Part shown: positions 31,389 to 39,697 of the stretch, one piece after another
Numbering within the stretch: the stretch's first letter is position 1
How the letters are laid out: the number at the start of each line of letters is the position of its first letter
Assembly: GCA_964484385.1 (NCBI GenBank)
Contig: CAZAFV010000023.1
Span: 1-42,062 of the forward strand
Direction: 5' to 3'
DNA from: Poriferisodalis sp964484385
GTDB taxonomy: Bacteria; Actinomycetota; Acidimicrobiia; Acidimicrobiales; Poriferisodalaceae
DNA: 42,062 nt
The notes under the pieces: model-generated
Told to the model about the DNA's origin: nothing
Seen by the model: the letters and a program-made list of their open reading frames with translations, nothing else
Databases searched by the model: none
Translations under genes and position numbers: made by a program

Positions 31389-32535
31389 GTGCAGTTGACC
31401 GACGAGCAGCAGCAGATCCGCGACGTGGCCAGGGCGTTCGCGCAGCGCGAGATAGCGCCGTTCGCCGCAGAGTGGGACCGGGCGGGCGGAGCGCCCCGAG
31501 AGCTGTACAGCAAGATGGCTGAGGTCGGGCTCATGGGGGTGATTGTCGACCCCTGCTGGGGCGGCGCGGGTGCCGACTTCGTGTCGTACGCGCTGGCTAT
31601 CGAGGAGATCTCCGCTGCCGACGGCGGCATCAGCAACATGATGGCGGCGAACAACTCGCCGGTTGCCGTGGCGATCCAGCAGTCGGGCACCGACCAGCAG
31701 AGGCGTGACTACCTCACCAAGCTCACCAGCGGCGAGTGGCTGGGCTGCATCCACCTCACTGAGCCCCACACTGGCTCCGACGCGGCGGCCATCCGCACCC
31801 GGGCCGCTCGAGACGGCGACGAGTACGTGCTGAACGGTCACAAGGCGTTCATCACGGCGGGCTCGAGCGCCGATGTGGCGATGATCGTGGCGGTGACCGA
31901 TCCGAGCGCCGGCAAGCGGGGCATGACCACGTTCATCACGCCTACCGACAACCCCGGCTACCGCGTGATCGCCAAGGAGGACAAGCTCGGTCACCGCACC
32001 AACGACACCTGCCAGGTGGTCTTCGAGGACATGCGGGTGCCCGCCAGCGACGTTCTCGGCGAGATCGGGCGGGGCCTCGGCATCGCGTTGGGCAACCTGT
32101 CGCTCGGCCGCATCGGCGTCGCGGCCCAGGCCACGGGCGGGGCACGGGCCGCGCTGAAGGCTGCCCATTCGTACGCCCAGGAGCGCGAGACCTTCGGGCG
32201 CCCCATCGTCGAGCATCAGGCGATCTCGTTCACGCTCGCCGAGATGGCCACGCAGATCGAGGCGGCACGCCAGCTCTACCTGCACGCAGCGCAGATGCGC
32301 GACCAAGGGCTCGAATGCGCCCGAGAGGCCTCCATGGCGAAGCTGTTCGCGTCGGAGATGGCCGAGCGGGTGGCTTCCAAGGCCATCCAGATCCACGGCG
32401 GGTACGGCTACCTCAACGACTACCCGGTGNNNNNNNNNNNNNNNNNNNNNNNNNNNNNNNNNNNNNNNNNNNNNNNNNNNNNNAGAGGTCCAGAAGCTGC
32501 TGATCAGCCGCATGCTCGACGGCGTGGAGGGCTAG
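31389..32535 (+). CDS. Acyl-CoA dehydrogenase, interrupted by assembly gap
   Basis: This FAD-dependent acyl-CoA dehydrogenase of about 380 residues oxidises an acyl-CoA thioester at the alpha-beta bond and passes electrons to ETF. It has the N-terminal helical domain (LTDEQQQIRDVARAFAQREI), FAD-binding LGCIHLTEPHTGSDAAAIRT and VLNGHKAFITAGSSAD, and C-terminal GRPIVEHQAISFTLAEMA and IQIHGGYGYLNDYPV. A 54-N run then removes about 17 residues, including the IYEGT-type segment where many family members carry the catalytic Glu, so that residue cannot be checked. The frame resumes with EVQKLLISRMLDGVEG. The frames require a gap of 50 or 53 bases rather than 54. GTG start after a GAGGGAG site. Substrate chain not predictable; a branched-chain acyl-CoA would fit the neighbouring importer, by inference only. 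Confidence 0.9.
32430..32483. other. Assembly gap (54 N) inside the acyl-CoA dehydrogenase gene
   Basis: A run of 54 undetermined bases. The flanking frames need a length leaving remainder 2 after division by 3 (50 or 53 fits the family spacing), so the stated length is not exact. Confidence 0.99.
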
Positions 32536-32557
32536 CGGCGCGGACCGGGGGCGGCCG

Positions 32558-33436
32558 CTACTCGATGCCGAGCTGGCGCCCGCCCCGCCAAGCCTCGGCC
32601 ACGTCGCACATGCGGGTGTAGCTCACGCCCAGGTCGGTCATCTGCTCGATCCAGCGTTCCATCTCGTAGAGCCGCCCGCCCCGCCCGATCGCCTGCGGGT
32701 GGAACGTGACCGTGCACACGCCGTGCTGCACCTCGCTGGTCATCCACTTCACATCCGACAGGAATGTGTCGAACATCGTGCCGGGGTTCTCCAGCCCGGT
32801 CAGGATCGTGTTCTTGAACGTCACGAACTCGAGGTGGACGTAGTCGTCGAGGTGCCAGCTGAACGGCAGCTCCACCAGGTCGACCTGCTCGCCGAACTCC
32901 ATGGGCCCGTCGAGCGGGAACTGATCCCCGGTGCGCAGCCAGTAGGGCGCGTAGTCGTGGCCCATGAGCGACGAGTCGTAGCTGAGGCCGTATTCCATCA
33001 GCAGGTCGATCGTCCAGGGGTTGATGTCGCCCGAGGGCGCCCGGTAGCCCTTCGGCGGGGCGCCGGTGAGCGAATCGATCTGGGCGAAGGTGCGATCGAG
33101 GATGGCCCGCTCCTCGTCCTCGCTGAGCCGGGGGTTGTACTCGTGGGCGTATCCGTGCAGGCCCACCTCGCAGCCGGCGTCGACCACCATGCGGGCGGCG
33201 TCGGGGTAGGTGTCGATGGAGTGGCCCGGGATGAAGAACGTGCTCGGGATGTCGTGACGGGCGAGCAGCTTGAGAATCCGCGGCACGGCCACGGCGCCGA
33301 ACTCGCCCCGTGAGATGGGCGTGGGGGTGGTTTGGCGGCGGGCTATCCACAACGACGGCCCGTCGAAGTCGAAGGTCAGGCAGACGTACCCCGCCGGATT
33401 GTCGGGTATCGCCCCGTTGCTGGCGCCGTTGTCCAT
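32558..33436 (-). CDS. NodB-type polysaccharide deacetylase / allantoinase-like hydrolase
   Basis: This 292-residue metal-dependent carbohydrate-esterase-4 fold protein has motif 1 as CLTFDFDGPSLW, motif 2 HGYAHEY with the two metal His, motif 3 GYRAPSGDINPWT with the conserved Arg and Pro, and a late VTFHPQAIGR with the catalytic His. There is no signal peptide, and long loops (SSLMGHDYAPYWL; LPFSWHLDDYVHLE) recall the cytosolic PuuE/HP0310 subgroup, which acts on allantoin or small amides rather than on chitin or peptidoglycan. The sequence does not decide the substrate. A GGGGGAA ribosome site precedes the ATG. It converges with the acyl-CoA dehydrogenase gene at 22 bp distance. Confidence 0.85.
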   Translation of the reverse strand: MDNGASNGAIPDNPAGYVCLTFDFDGPSLWIARRQTTPTPISRGEFGAVAVPRILKLLARHDIPSTFFIPGHSIDTYPDAARMVVDAGCEVGLHGYAHEYNPRLSEDEERAILDRTFAQIDSLTGAPPKGYRAPSGDINPWTIDLLMEYGLSYDSSLMGHDYAPYWLRTGDQFPLDGPMEFGEQVDLVELPFSWHLDDYVHLEFVTFKNTILTGLENPGTMFDTFLSDVKWMTSEVQHGVCTVTFHPQAIGRGGRLYEMERWIEQMTDLGVSYTRMCDVAEAWRGGRQLGIE

Positions 33437-33545
33437 CGTGATTCCCCCTTGGTGGTGCCGCCGCAGCGGCCGCTCACGCTTGCCGTTCTAGCCCAACCAG
33501 AGGGCGACGCGTAGAAGCGAGCCTTCTCGTCGCACCACCGGTTTC

Positions 33546-33630
33546 TTCCCGCTCTTGTTCCCCGTGCTGATGCGATTGGGCTCACGGGCCGCTCGGGCCA
33601 CGGCTTCGCCTGCCGGCTCAGCCTCTTGCT
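33546..33630 (+). repeat. Dispersed intergenic repeat, copy C
   Basis: This copy matches 12561-12642 over its whole length with few mismatches, including TTCCCGCTCTTGTTC, ATTGGGCTCACGGGCC and the terminal CCGGCTCAGCCTC. It lies between the divergent deacetylase and DUF3179 genes. Confidence 0.8.
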
Positions 33631-33672
33631 GACCATGGCGCAGCGGGGGGCTGCCATAGGCTCGGCCGCCGT

Positions 33673-35286
33673 ATGCGAAAGCTGGTCTGCGCAGCTGTGG
33701 CGGTGAGCCTGCTCGCCGCGGCCTGCTCTACTTCGTCGGGGGAGGACGAGGGCGCCGTAGCGACTGAGCCGCCAGCGACATCGTCGACTTTGGCGGCCGA
33801 TCCGGCAGGCAGCGCCGCGGCCACAGAGCCCGCCGCCGACGACATGGGGCCGCCCGACACCACGCCCTCCGACACTGCGCCGCCGCCGACCACCCAGCCG
33901 TTCTTTCCGGGCACCGAGGACGGTCGGCCGTTCCTGGAGCTGACGCTGACCGAGAAGATCCACGAGTTCCTGGAGCTGCCGAATACTGCGTTCGCCGCCA
34001 ACATCGCCGGCGAGATGGGCCTGACGGGCGACCAGCGGTGGGTGCCCTGGGTCATGGACATCATGCGCACCGCCGGTTCGCGCAACGTGTCCGATACGTC
34101 GATGGGAGCGCTGGAGCGGCTGACGGGCATCGAGAGCTCTGGCGACTTCAACAGCGACTACGTCCGCTACGGCTCGTGGTACCGCACCAACGGCGTCGAT
34201 CCCGGCGAGGGCTACGAGGTCTTCAAGAGCGAGCTGTACGCCTACCTCGACTTCCGCTTCGGCGACATGCTCGCCCAGGTCAGCGACCGGGTCACGCTGG
34301 GCGCGATCCAGTTCGGCGGGGTGCGCCGGGGCGGCATTCCGGAGCTGAACAACCCCGAACGGCTCACCCCTGCCCAGGCCGACTTCATGACCGATGAGGA
34401 ATTGGTGCTGGGCGTGGTGATCGGCGGCGAGGCCGGGGCGTACCCGGTGCGGTTCCTGGCACGCCACGAGCTGGCGAACGACGTGGTCGGCGGTGTGCCG
34501 GTGGCGCTCGGCTACTGCACCCTGTGCCTCACAGCGCTCATGTTCGACCGGCGGCTGCCCAACGGCGACGTGCTGTCGTTCCAGACGTCGGGCCTGCTGA
34601 TGGACTCGAACAAGATCATGATCGACAACGAGACCGAGAGCCTGTGGAACCACCTCTCGGGCACGGCGTTCGCCGGCCCGCTGGCCGGCACGAAGCTGGA
34701 GCAGTTCCCGGTGGCCACGACGCGCTGGTCGGACTGGCTGGCCGATCACCCCGACACGTTCACGCTCGATACGCCCCCGCCCACGTACTTCCCCGAGATG
34801 CCCGAGCGCCCGCCGATCAGCTACGACTACACGCCGGGCGCGGCGTACCGCACGTACTACTCCAGCGAGGACCTGTGGTTCCCCACCTTCGAGACGCCCG
34901 ACGTGTTCGAGCTGAAGGAGGAAGTGGTCACCGTTGATCGCGGCGGCCACCGGCTGGCGCTGGGGCTGGCGGAGCTGGAGCGGGAAGACCCGTTCGTGTA
35001 CGTGCTGGGCGGCGAACCGCTGGTGATCGTGCCGAACCAGGGCGGCGCCCGGGTGTACAGCGCCGCTGAAGCAGCGGGCGTGCCTGCCGAGGCATGGCGC
35101 CACGGAGCCACCGTGGAGGTGGCGCCCGGGGGAGTGCTGCACGACGAGCTGCGGGTGAGCGGCGTGGACGGCCGCGATGGCGTCGACGTTCGGCTGCCGC
35201 GCATCGTGTCGTCGCAGTCGTTCTGGTTCGCCTGGTACGGCCTGCACCCCGACACCGAGATCTGGCCCCCGCTCGACGCGAGCTAG
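33673..35286 (+). CDS. DUF3179 domain-containing lipoprotein
   Basis: This 537-residue secreted lipoprotein has a signal peptide ending at LLAAAC with lipidated C18, followed by a Ser/Thr/Ala/Pro-rich linker to about residue 75. The DUF3179 domain is clear: RFLARHELANDVVGGVPVAL, YCTLCLTALMFDRRL with a CxxC, FQTSGLLMDSNKIMIDNETE, LWNHLSGTAFAGPLAGTKLE and TTRWSDWLADHPDTF. The CTLC motif recalls a thiol-redox or metal site, but no function is established for the family. An additional N-terminal region (residues 80-210) and a C-terminal part are also present. The ATG at 33673 has no strong ribosome site. It converges with the MazF-like gene 3 bp away. Confidence 0.87.
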   Translation: MRKLVCAAVAVSLLAAACSTSSGEDEGAVATEPPATSSTLAADPAGSAAATEPAADDMGPPDTTPSDTAPPPTTQPFFPGTEDGRPFLELTLTEKIHEFLELPNTAFAANIAGEMGLTGDQRWVPWVMDIMRTAGSRNVSDTSMGALERLTGIESSGDFNSDYVRYGSWYRTNGVDPGEGYEVFKSELYAYLDFRFGDMLAQVSDRVTLGAIQFGGVRRGGIPELNNPERLTPAQADFMTDEELVLGVVIGGEAGAYPVRFLARHELANDVVGGVPVALGYCTLCLTALMFDRRLPNGDVLSFQTSGLLMDSNKIMIDNETESLWNHLSGTAFAGPLAGTKLEQFPVATTRWSDWLADHPDTFTLDTPPPTYFPEMPERPPISYDYTPGAAYRTYYSSEDLWFPTFETPDVFELKEEVVTVDRGGHRLALGLAELEREDPFVYVLGGEPLVIVPNQGGARVYSAAEAAGVPAEAWRHGATVEVAPGGVLHDELRVSGVDGRDGVDVRLPRIVSSQSFWFAWYGLHPDTEIWPPLDAS

Positions 35287-35289
35287 GTG

Positions 35290-35619
35290 TCAAGAACAGG
35301 CGACGGCAACTTCGAGAGCCCGGCAGATCTCGCGCATGCGATCGTCGCTCAGCCAGCCGAGTCTCGTCACCAGCCACGCCTGGCGCACGGTGTGAACTGA
35401 GTCCAGATTGACCGCCGATGGCTTCGGCACCGGATCGTCGCCGGGCTCGAGCATGACTTCGCTCGGCAGCCGCCGGACGGTAGTTGTGCACGGGGCCACC
35501 ATTGCGGTCGCCAGACGATCCAGCGCGGCATCTCGTGAGAGCACGACCACCGGGCGTCTGTCGAGATCTGGCGCTTCGCACCACCAGACCTCACCCCAGC
35601 GGGGTCCGGCGGCTGTCAT
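35290..35619 (-). CDS. MazF/PemK-like endoribonuclease toxin
   Basis: This is a 109-residue protein of the MazF/CcdB fold. RWGEVWWCEAPDLDRRPVVVLSRD is the usual first beta-hairpin with the conserved Arg-Pro, followed by TAMVAPCTTTVRRLPSEVML, where family members keep the catalytic Thr/Ser, and SAVNLDSVHTVRQAWL. MazF toxins cleave mRNA at short motifs. The start overlaps the stop of the upstream antitoxin gene (ATGA), the normal antitoxin-first order. Confidence 0.87.
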   Translation of the reverse strand: MTAAGPRWGEVWWCEAPDLDRRPVVVLSRDAALDRLATAMVAPCTTTVRRLPSEVMLEPGDDPVPKPSAVNLDSVHTVRQAWLVTRLGWLSDDRMREICRALEVAVACS

Positions 35620-35891
35620 GACTCCGCGGGGGAGTCGTCACTCGCATCCTGCTGGAGCGAGCCGAGGCTGTTCGCCGTGGCGAACGACTCCACGTCGCCC
35701 CACTCGTCTGGCGCACTCAGGGGCAGTCGGTCATACGCCGCGTACGCCGCGTCGATTTCAGCCTCACGGTGACGCTTGGCGAGAGCTTCGAGGGCAGCGT
35801 CCATCATCGCTGCGTCCGATGGCCAGGCTTGGAGCGCACGAGCACGGTCCAGAAGTTCTGCATCGACCGTTGTGCTTACTCGACGTCGCAT
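35616..35891 (-). CDS. Ribbon-helix-helix-like antitoxin for the MazF-like toxin
   Basis: This 91-residue protein starts MRRRVSTTVDAELLDRARAL, a pattern typical of the DNA-binding ribbon-helix-helix fold. An acidic C-terminal half follows (APDEWGDVESFATANSLGSL), such as antitoxins use to wrap the toxin. The ATG at 35891 is chosen: 15 further residues could be read upstream, but they run through the palindromic operator and look unrelated. It should neutralise the toxin and repress its own promoter. Confidence 0.75.
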   Translation of the reverse strand: MRRRVSTTVDAELLDRARALQAWPSDAAMMDAALEALAKRHREAEIDAAYAAYDRLPLSAPDEWGDVESFATANSLGSLQQDASDDSPAES

Positions 35892-35900
35892 GCCATAAAC

Positions 35901-35918
35901 GTAGCATTTCTGTGCTAC
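35901..35918. promoter_or_regulatory. Palindromic operator of the toxin-antitoxin pair
   Basis: GTAGCA-N6-TGCTAC is a perfect 6-bp inverted repeat located 9 bp before the antitoxin start codon, where a ribbon-helix-helix antitoxin would bind to repress its own operon. The position and symmetry are seen; the binding is inferred. Confidence 0.55.
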
Positions 35919-36017
35919 GCATCGTATCTGCGGCAACGCTTGACATGGCGGTCGTTTCTCAGGACCTCATGAGCGCGCGATGAGGGGTCGGTATGCTGGC
36001 TCCTCGCATCTCAACCA

Positions 36018-36090
36018 GCCCCCATCGTCTAGCGGCCAAGGACACCACCCTCTCAAGGTGGCGGCACGGGTTCGAATCCCGTTGGGGGTG
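36018..36090 (+). tRNA. tRNA-Glu (anticodon CUC)
   Basis: Cloverleaf with acceptor GCCCCCA/TGGGGGT, D-arm TCGTCTAGCGGCCAAGGA, anticodon stem CCACC/GGTGG with loop CTCTCAA (anticodon CTC), and T-arm CACGGGTTCGAATCCCGTT. Discriminator G; the CCA end is not encoded (CGCC follows), unlike the tRNA-Gln gene in this window. Confidence 0.95.
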
Positions 36091-36190
36091 CGCCATGTCG
36101 GCTCGATCCGGACGGCTCGGTGGGCGTCGGCCCTGCTGAGCTTCCTGCGAGCCAGGCATCGCTGCCGGCGTGCCGAGGGAGCAGCCCGAG

Positions 36191-37894
36191 ATGACCGATG
36201 GGCAGGAGTCGCATTGGTCCCGGCATCTGCCGGCGGGCGGCAGTGCTGCCGAGGTTGATCTGCTTGCTGGCGGCACGCTGCCGGCGGTCTGGCTGGACCG
36301 CTGGTCGTCCGATCTGCAGCGGGCTGTGCTGTGGGATGCGCATGACGGCTGGGTGACCGGCGCCGGGCTTCTGGAGCGCGCCCAGGAGGTCGGTCGGCGC
36401 CTGGCGGGCGTGGGTGTCGTTGCCGGCGACCGGGTGCTGATGAGCGGCCCGAGCTCGTCTCGTTTGGTCGCGGCGCACGCGGCCCTGCTGGGGATGGGAG
36501 CGGTGGTGGTGCCGCTGAACGGTGCCTACCGCGCCGATGAGGTGCGCGGCGTGGTGGCCGACTGCCGTCCCGCAGCGGCATTGGTGGAAGGCGTCGGCGA
36601 GCCCGGCGAATGGCACCAGTGGATCGCCGACGCCGATCCAGCAGTGCTGGTCAGCGATTTCGATGCCACCAACCTGCCCGCGGGCCGCGCAGGTGCCGCT
36701 GGCAACGCCGATGCCGCCGCGCCAGATGTGTCCGCTACCGATGCTGCCGGCGGCGGTGCCGGGCCCTGTGAAGGGTCCCGATTCGATCTGTTGGCGTTCG
36801 CCCATCAACGCCGGGGTGACGATCCTGCGCTGATCGGGTACACGTCGGGCACCACCGGGCAACCCAAGGGTGCGGTGCTCAGCCACGCGAACCTGCTGGC
36901 GTCGGTGCGAGCGCTGGAGCTGGCATGGCGCTGGATGCCCGACGATGTGCTCGTGCTGGCGCTGCCGCTGTTCCACATGCACGGCCTGGGCGTGGCGCTG
37001 CACGGCACGCTCACCGTGGGCGCGCGGGCGGTGCTGCAGCCGACGTTCGAGCCAGACGACGTCTTCGATGCCATTCGCGAGCACCGAGCCACCATGTTCT
37101 TCGGCGTGCCGACCATGTACTCCCGGCTGGTGGCCTCGCCACGGGCCGCCGAGCTGTCGGCGCTGCGGCTGTGCGCGTCAGGTTCGGCACCCATGCCTGC
37201 TGAACTGCACGACGCTGTGCGGGAGGCCAGCGGGCAGCACGTCATCGAGCGCTACGGCATGACCGAGACCGTCATGCTGGTGTCGAATCCGCACGACGAG
37301 CCCCGCCGGGCCGGCACGGTCGGCTTCCCGCTGCCCGGCGTCGATGTGCGCCTCGACACGCTGGATGTCAGCGACGGCGGCGCCGCAACGGCTGACGACG
37401 CTGCGACGGCACGTCCCGACGCCGCGGCTGGCGACGGCGCGGAGGCCGACGACGCTGCGGAGATCCTGGTTCGGGGGCCCAACGTGTTCTCCGGCTACTG
37501 GGAGAGGCCCGCCGACAACGCAGCGTCATTCACCGACGGCTGGTTCCGCACCGGCGACCTCGGCCAATGGGACGACGGCTACCTGCGCATCGTCGGCCGT
37601 GCCAAGGAGCTCATCATCTGCGGCGGCTTCAACGTGTACCCCCGCGAGGTCGAGGAAGTCATCGCCTCGCACCCCGATGTCGTGGAATGCGCGGTCGGCG
37701 GCGAACCCGACCCCGAGTGGGGCGAGGTGGTGGTGGCCTACGTGGTCGCGGAGCGCAGCTTCGACCACGACGAGCTGAAGGACTTCGTGGGCGAACGGCT
37801 CGCCTTCTACAAGCGGCCCCGCCGCACGTACCGCATCGCAGCGCTGCCCCGCAACGCCCTCGGCAAGGTCCAGCGCCAGAGGCTGGGCCGGTAG
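36191..37894 (+). CDS. AMP-forming acyl-CoA synthetase (MatB/FadD-like)
   Basis: This 567-residue ANL-superfamily ligase activates a carboxylic acid as acyl-adenylate and then as CoA thioester. Motifs are the P-loop IGYTSGTTGQPKGA (about residues 214-227), LFHMHGLGVALHGTL, ERYGMTETVML, WFRTGDLGQWDDGYLRIVGR, KELIICGGFNVYPREVEEV and the terminal catalytic Lys in NALGKVQRQRL. LFHMHGLGVALHG and the GGFNVYPREVE region are reminiscent of malonyl-CoA synthetases, but the acid is not certain. Two Ala/Asp-rich inserts (about residues 163-197 and 394-423) interrupt the usual fold outline. The ATG follows a GAGGGAG site; a GTG 21 bp upstream would overlap that site. Confidence 0.9.
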   Translation: MTDGQESHWSRHLPAGGSAAEVDLLAGGTLPAVWLDRWSSDLQRAVLWDAHDGWVTGAGLLERAQEVGRRLAGVGVVAGDRVLMSGPSSSRLVAAHAALLGMGAVVVPLNGAYRADEVRGVVADCRPAAALVEGVGEPGEWHQWIADADPAVLVSDFDATNLPAGRAGAAGNADAAAPDVSATDAAGGGAGPCEGSRFDLLAFAHQRRGDDPALIGYTSGTTGQPKGAVLSHANLLASVRALELAWRWMPDDVLVLALPLFHMHGLGVALHGTLTVGARAVLQPTFEPDDVFDAIREHRATMFFGVPTMYSRLVASPRAAELSALRLCASGSAPMPAELHDAVREASGQHVIERYGMTETVMLVSNPHDEPRRAGTVGFPLPGVDVRLDTLDVSDGGAATADDAATARPDAAAGDGAEADDAAEILVRGPNVFSGYWERPADNAASFTDGWFRTGDLGQWDDGYLRIVGRAKELIICGGFNVYPREVEEVIASHPDVVECAVGGEPDPEWGEVVVAYVVAERSFDHDELKDFVGERLAFYKRPRRTYRIAALPRNALGKVQRQRLGR

Positions 37895-37930
37895 ACGAAG
37901 CCGAAGCCCGAGCGGCCCGTGAGCCCCAGC
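37893..37930 (-). repeat. Dispersed intergenic repeat, partial copy D
   Basis: Minus-strand copy of the repeat core, CTCACGGGCCGCTCGGGC followed by TTCGGCTTCG, lacking the outer arms of copies A and C. It begins within the stop codon of the acyl-CoA synthetase gene. Confidence 0.6.
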
Positions 37931-38023
37931 GCGTGCGAACGGGCCACATGAACGAGAAGCACGAAGTGCATCAGCGCAATGCGTTCTCTGCCGGCGGCGC
38001 AATCTGACACCCTTGAGTGCGGC

Positions 38024-39607
<1,584 letters not shown>

Positions 39608-39628
<21 letters not shown>

Positions 39629-39697
39629 GAGAGGGTGCTGCTTCGGTTGCAGCTGCGGACGACGCTGAGCGGGGTGCCCCATGAGGGAAGGTGCCGC
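39608..39697 (+). repeat. 56-bp duplication of the gene junction
   Basis: GCCGAGCGGGGTGCGTCGTG (39608-39627) and the related GCTGAGCGGGGTGCCCCATG (39664-39683) are 56 bp apart, each followed by AGAGAGGGTGCTGC or AGGGAAGGTGCCGC. Both contain an overlapping start/stop (GTGA or ATGA), so the junction between the two subunit genes appears to have been duplicated. Confidence 0.6.
39625..39684 (+). CDS. Possible 19-codon minicistron between the two subunit genes
   Basis: A GTG overlapping the upstream stop (GTGA) opens a 19-residue frame, MREGAASVAAADDAERGAP, whose TGA overlaps the ATG of the Mo subunit gene (ATGA). Its first residues resemble the N-terminus of the Mo subunit (MREGAAP) and its last residues the C-terminus of the previous protein (ERGAS). 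It is most simply a by-product of the junction duplication that passes ribosomes from one gene to the next. A functional peptide is unlikely. Confidence 0.3.

Noticed and set aside
33376..35247. 623-codon minus-strand frame over the DUF3179 gene
   Set aside because: It is the antisense shadow of a lipoprotein gene with signal peptide and domain; its translation shows no coherent motif.
36018..36090. tRNA-Glu as the attachment site of an integrated element
   Set aside because: No integrase and no direct repeat of the tRNA 3' end were seen; the nearby toxin-antitoxin pair alone is not enough.
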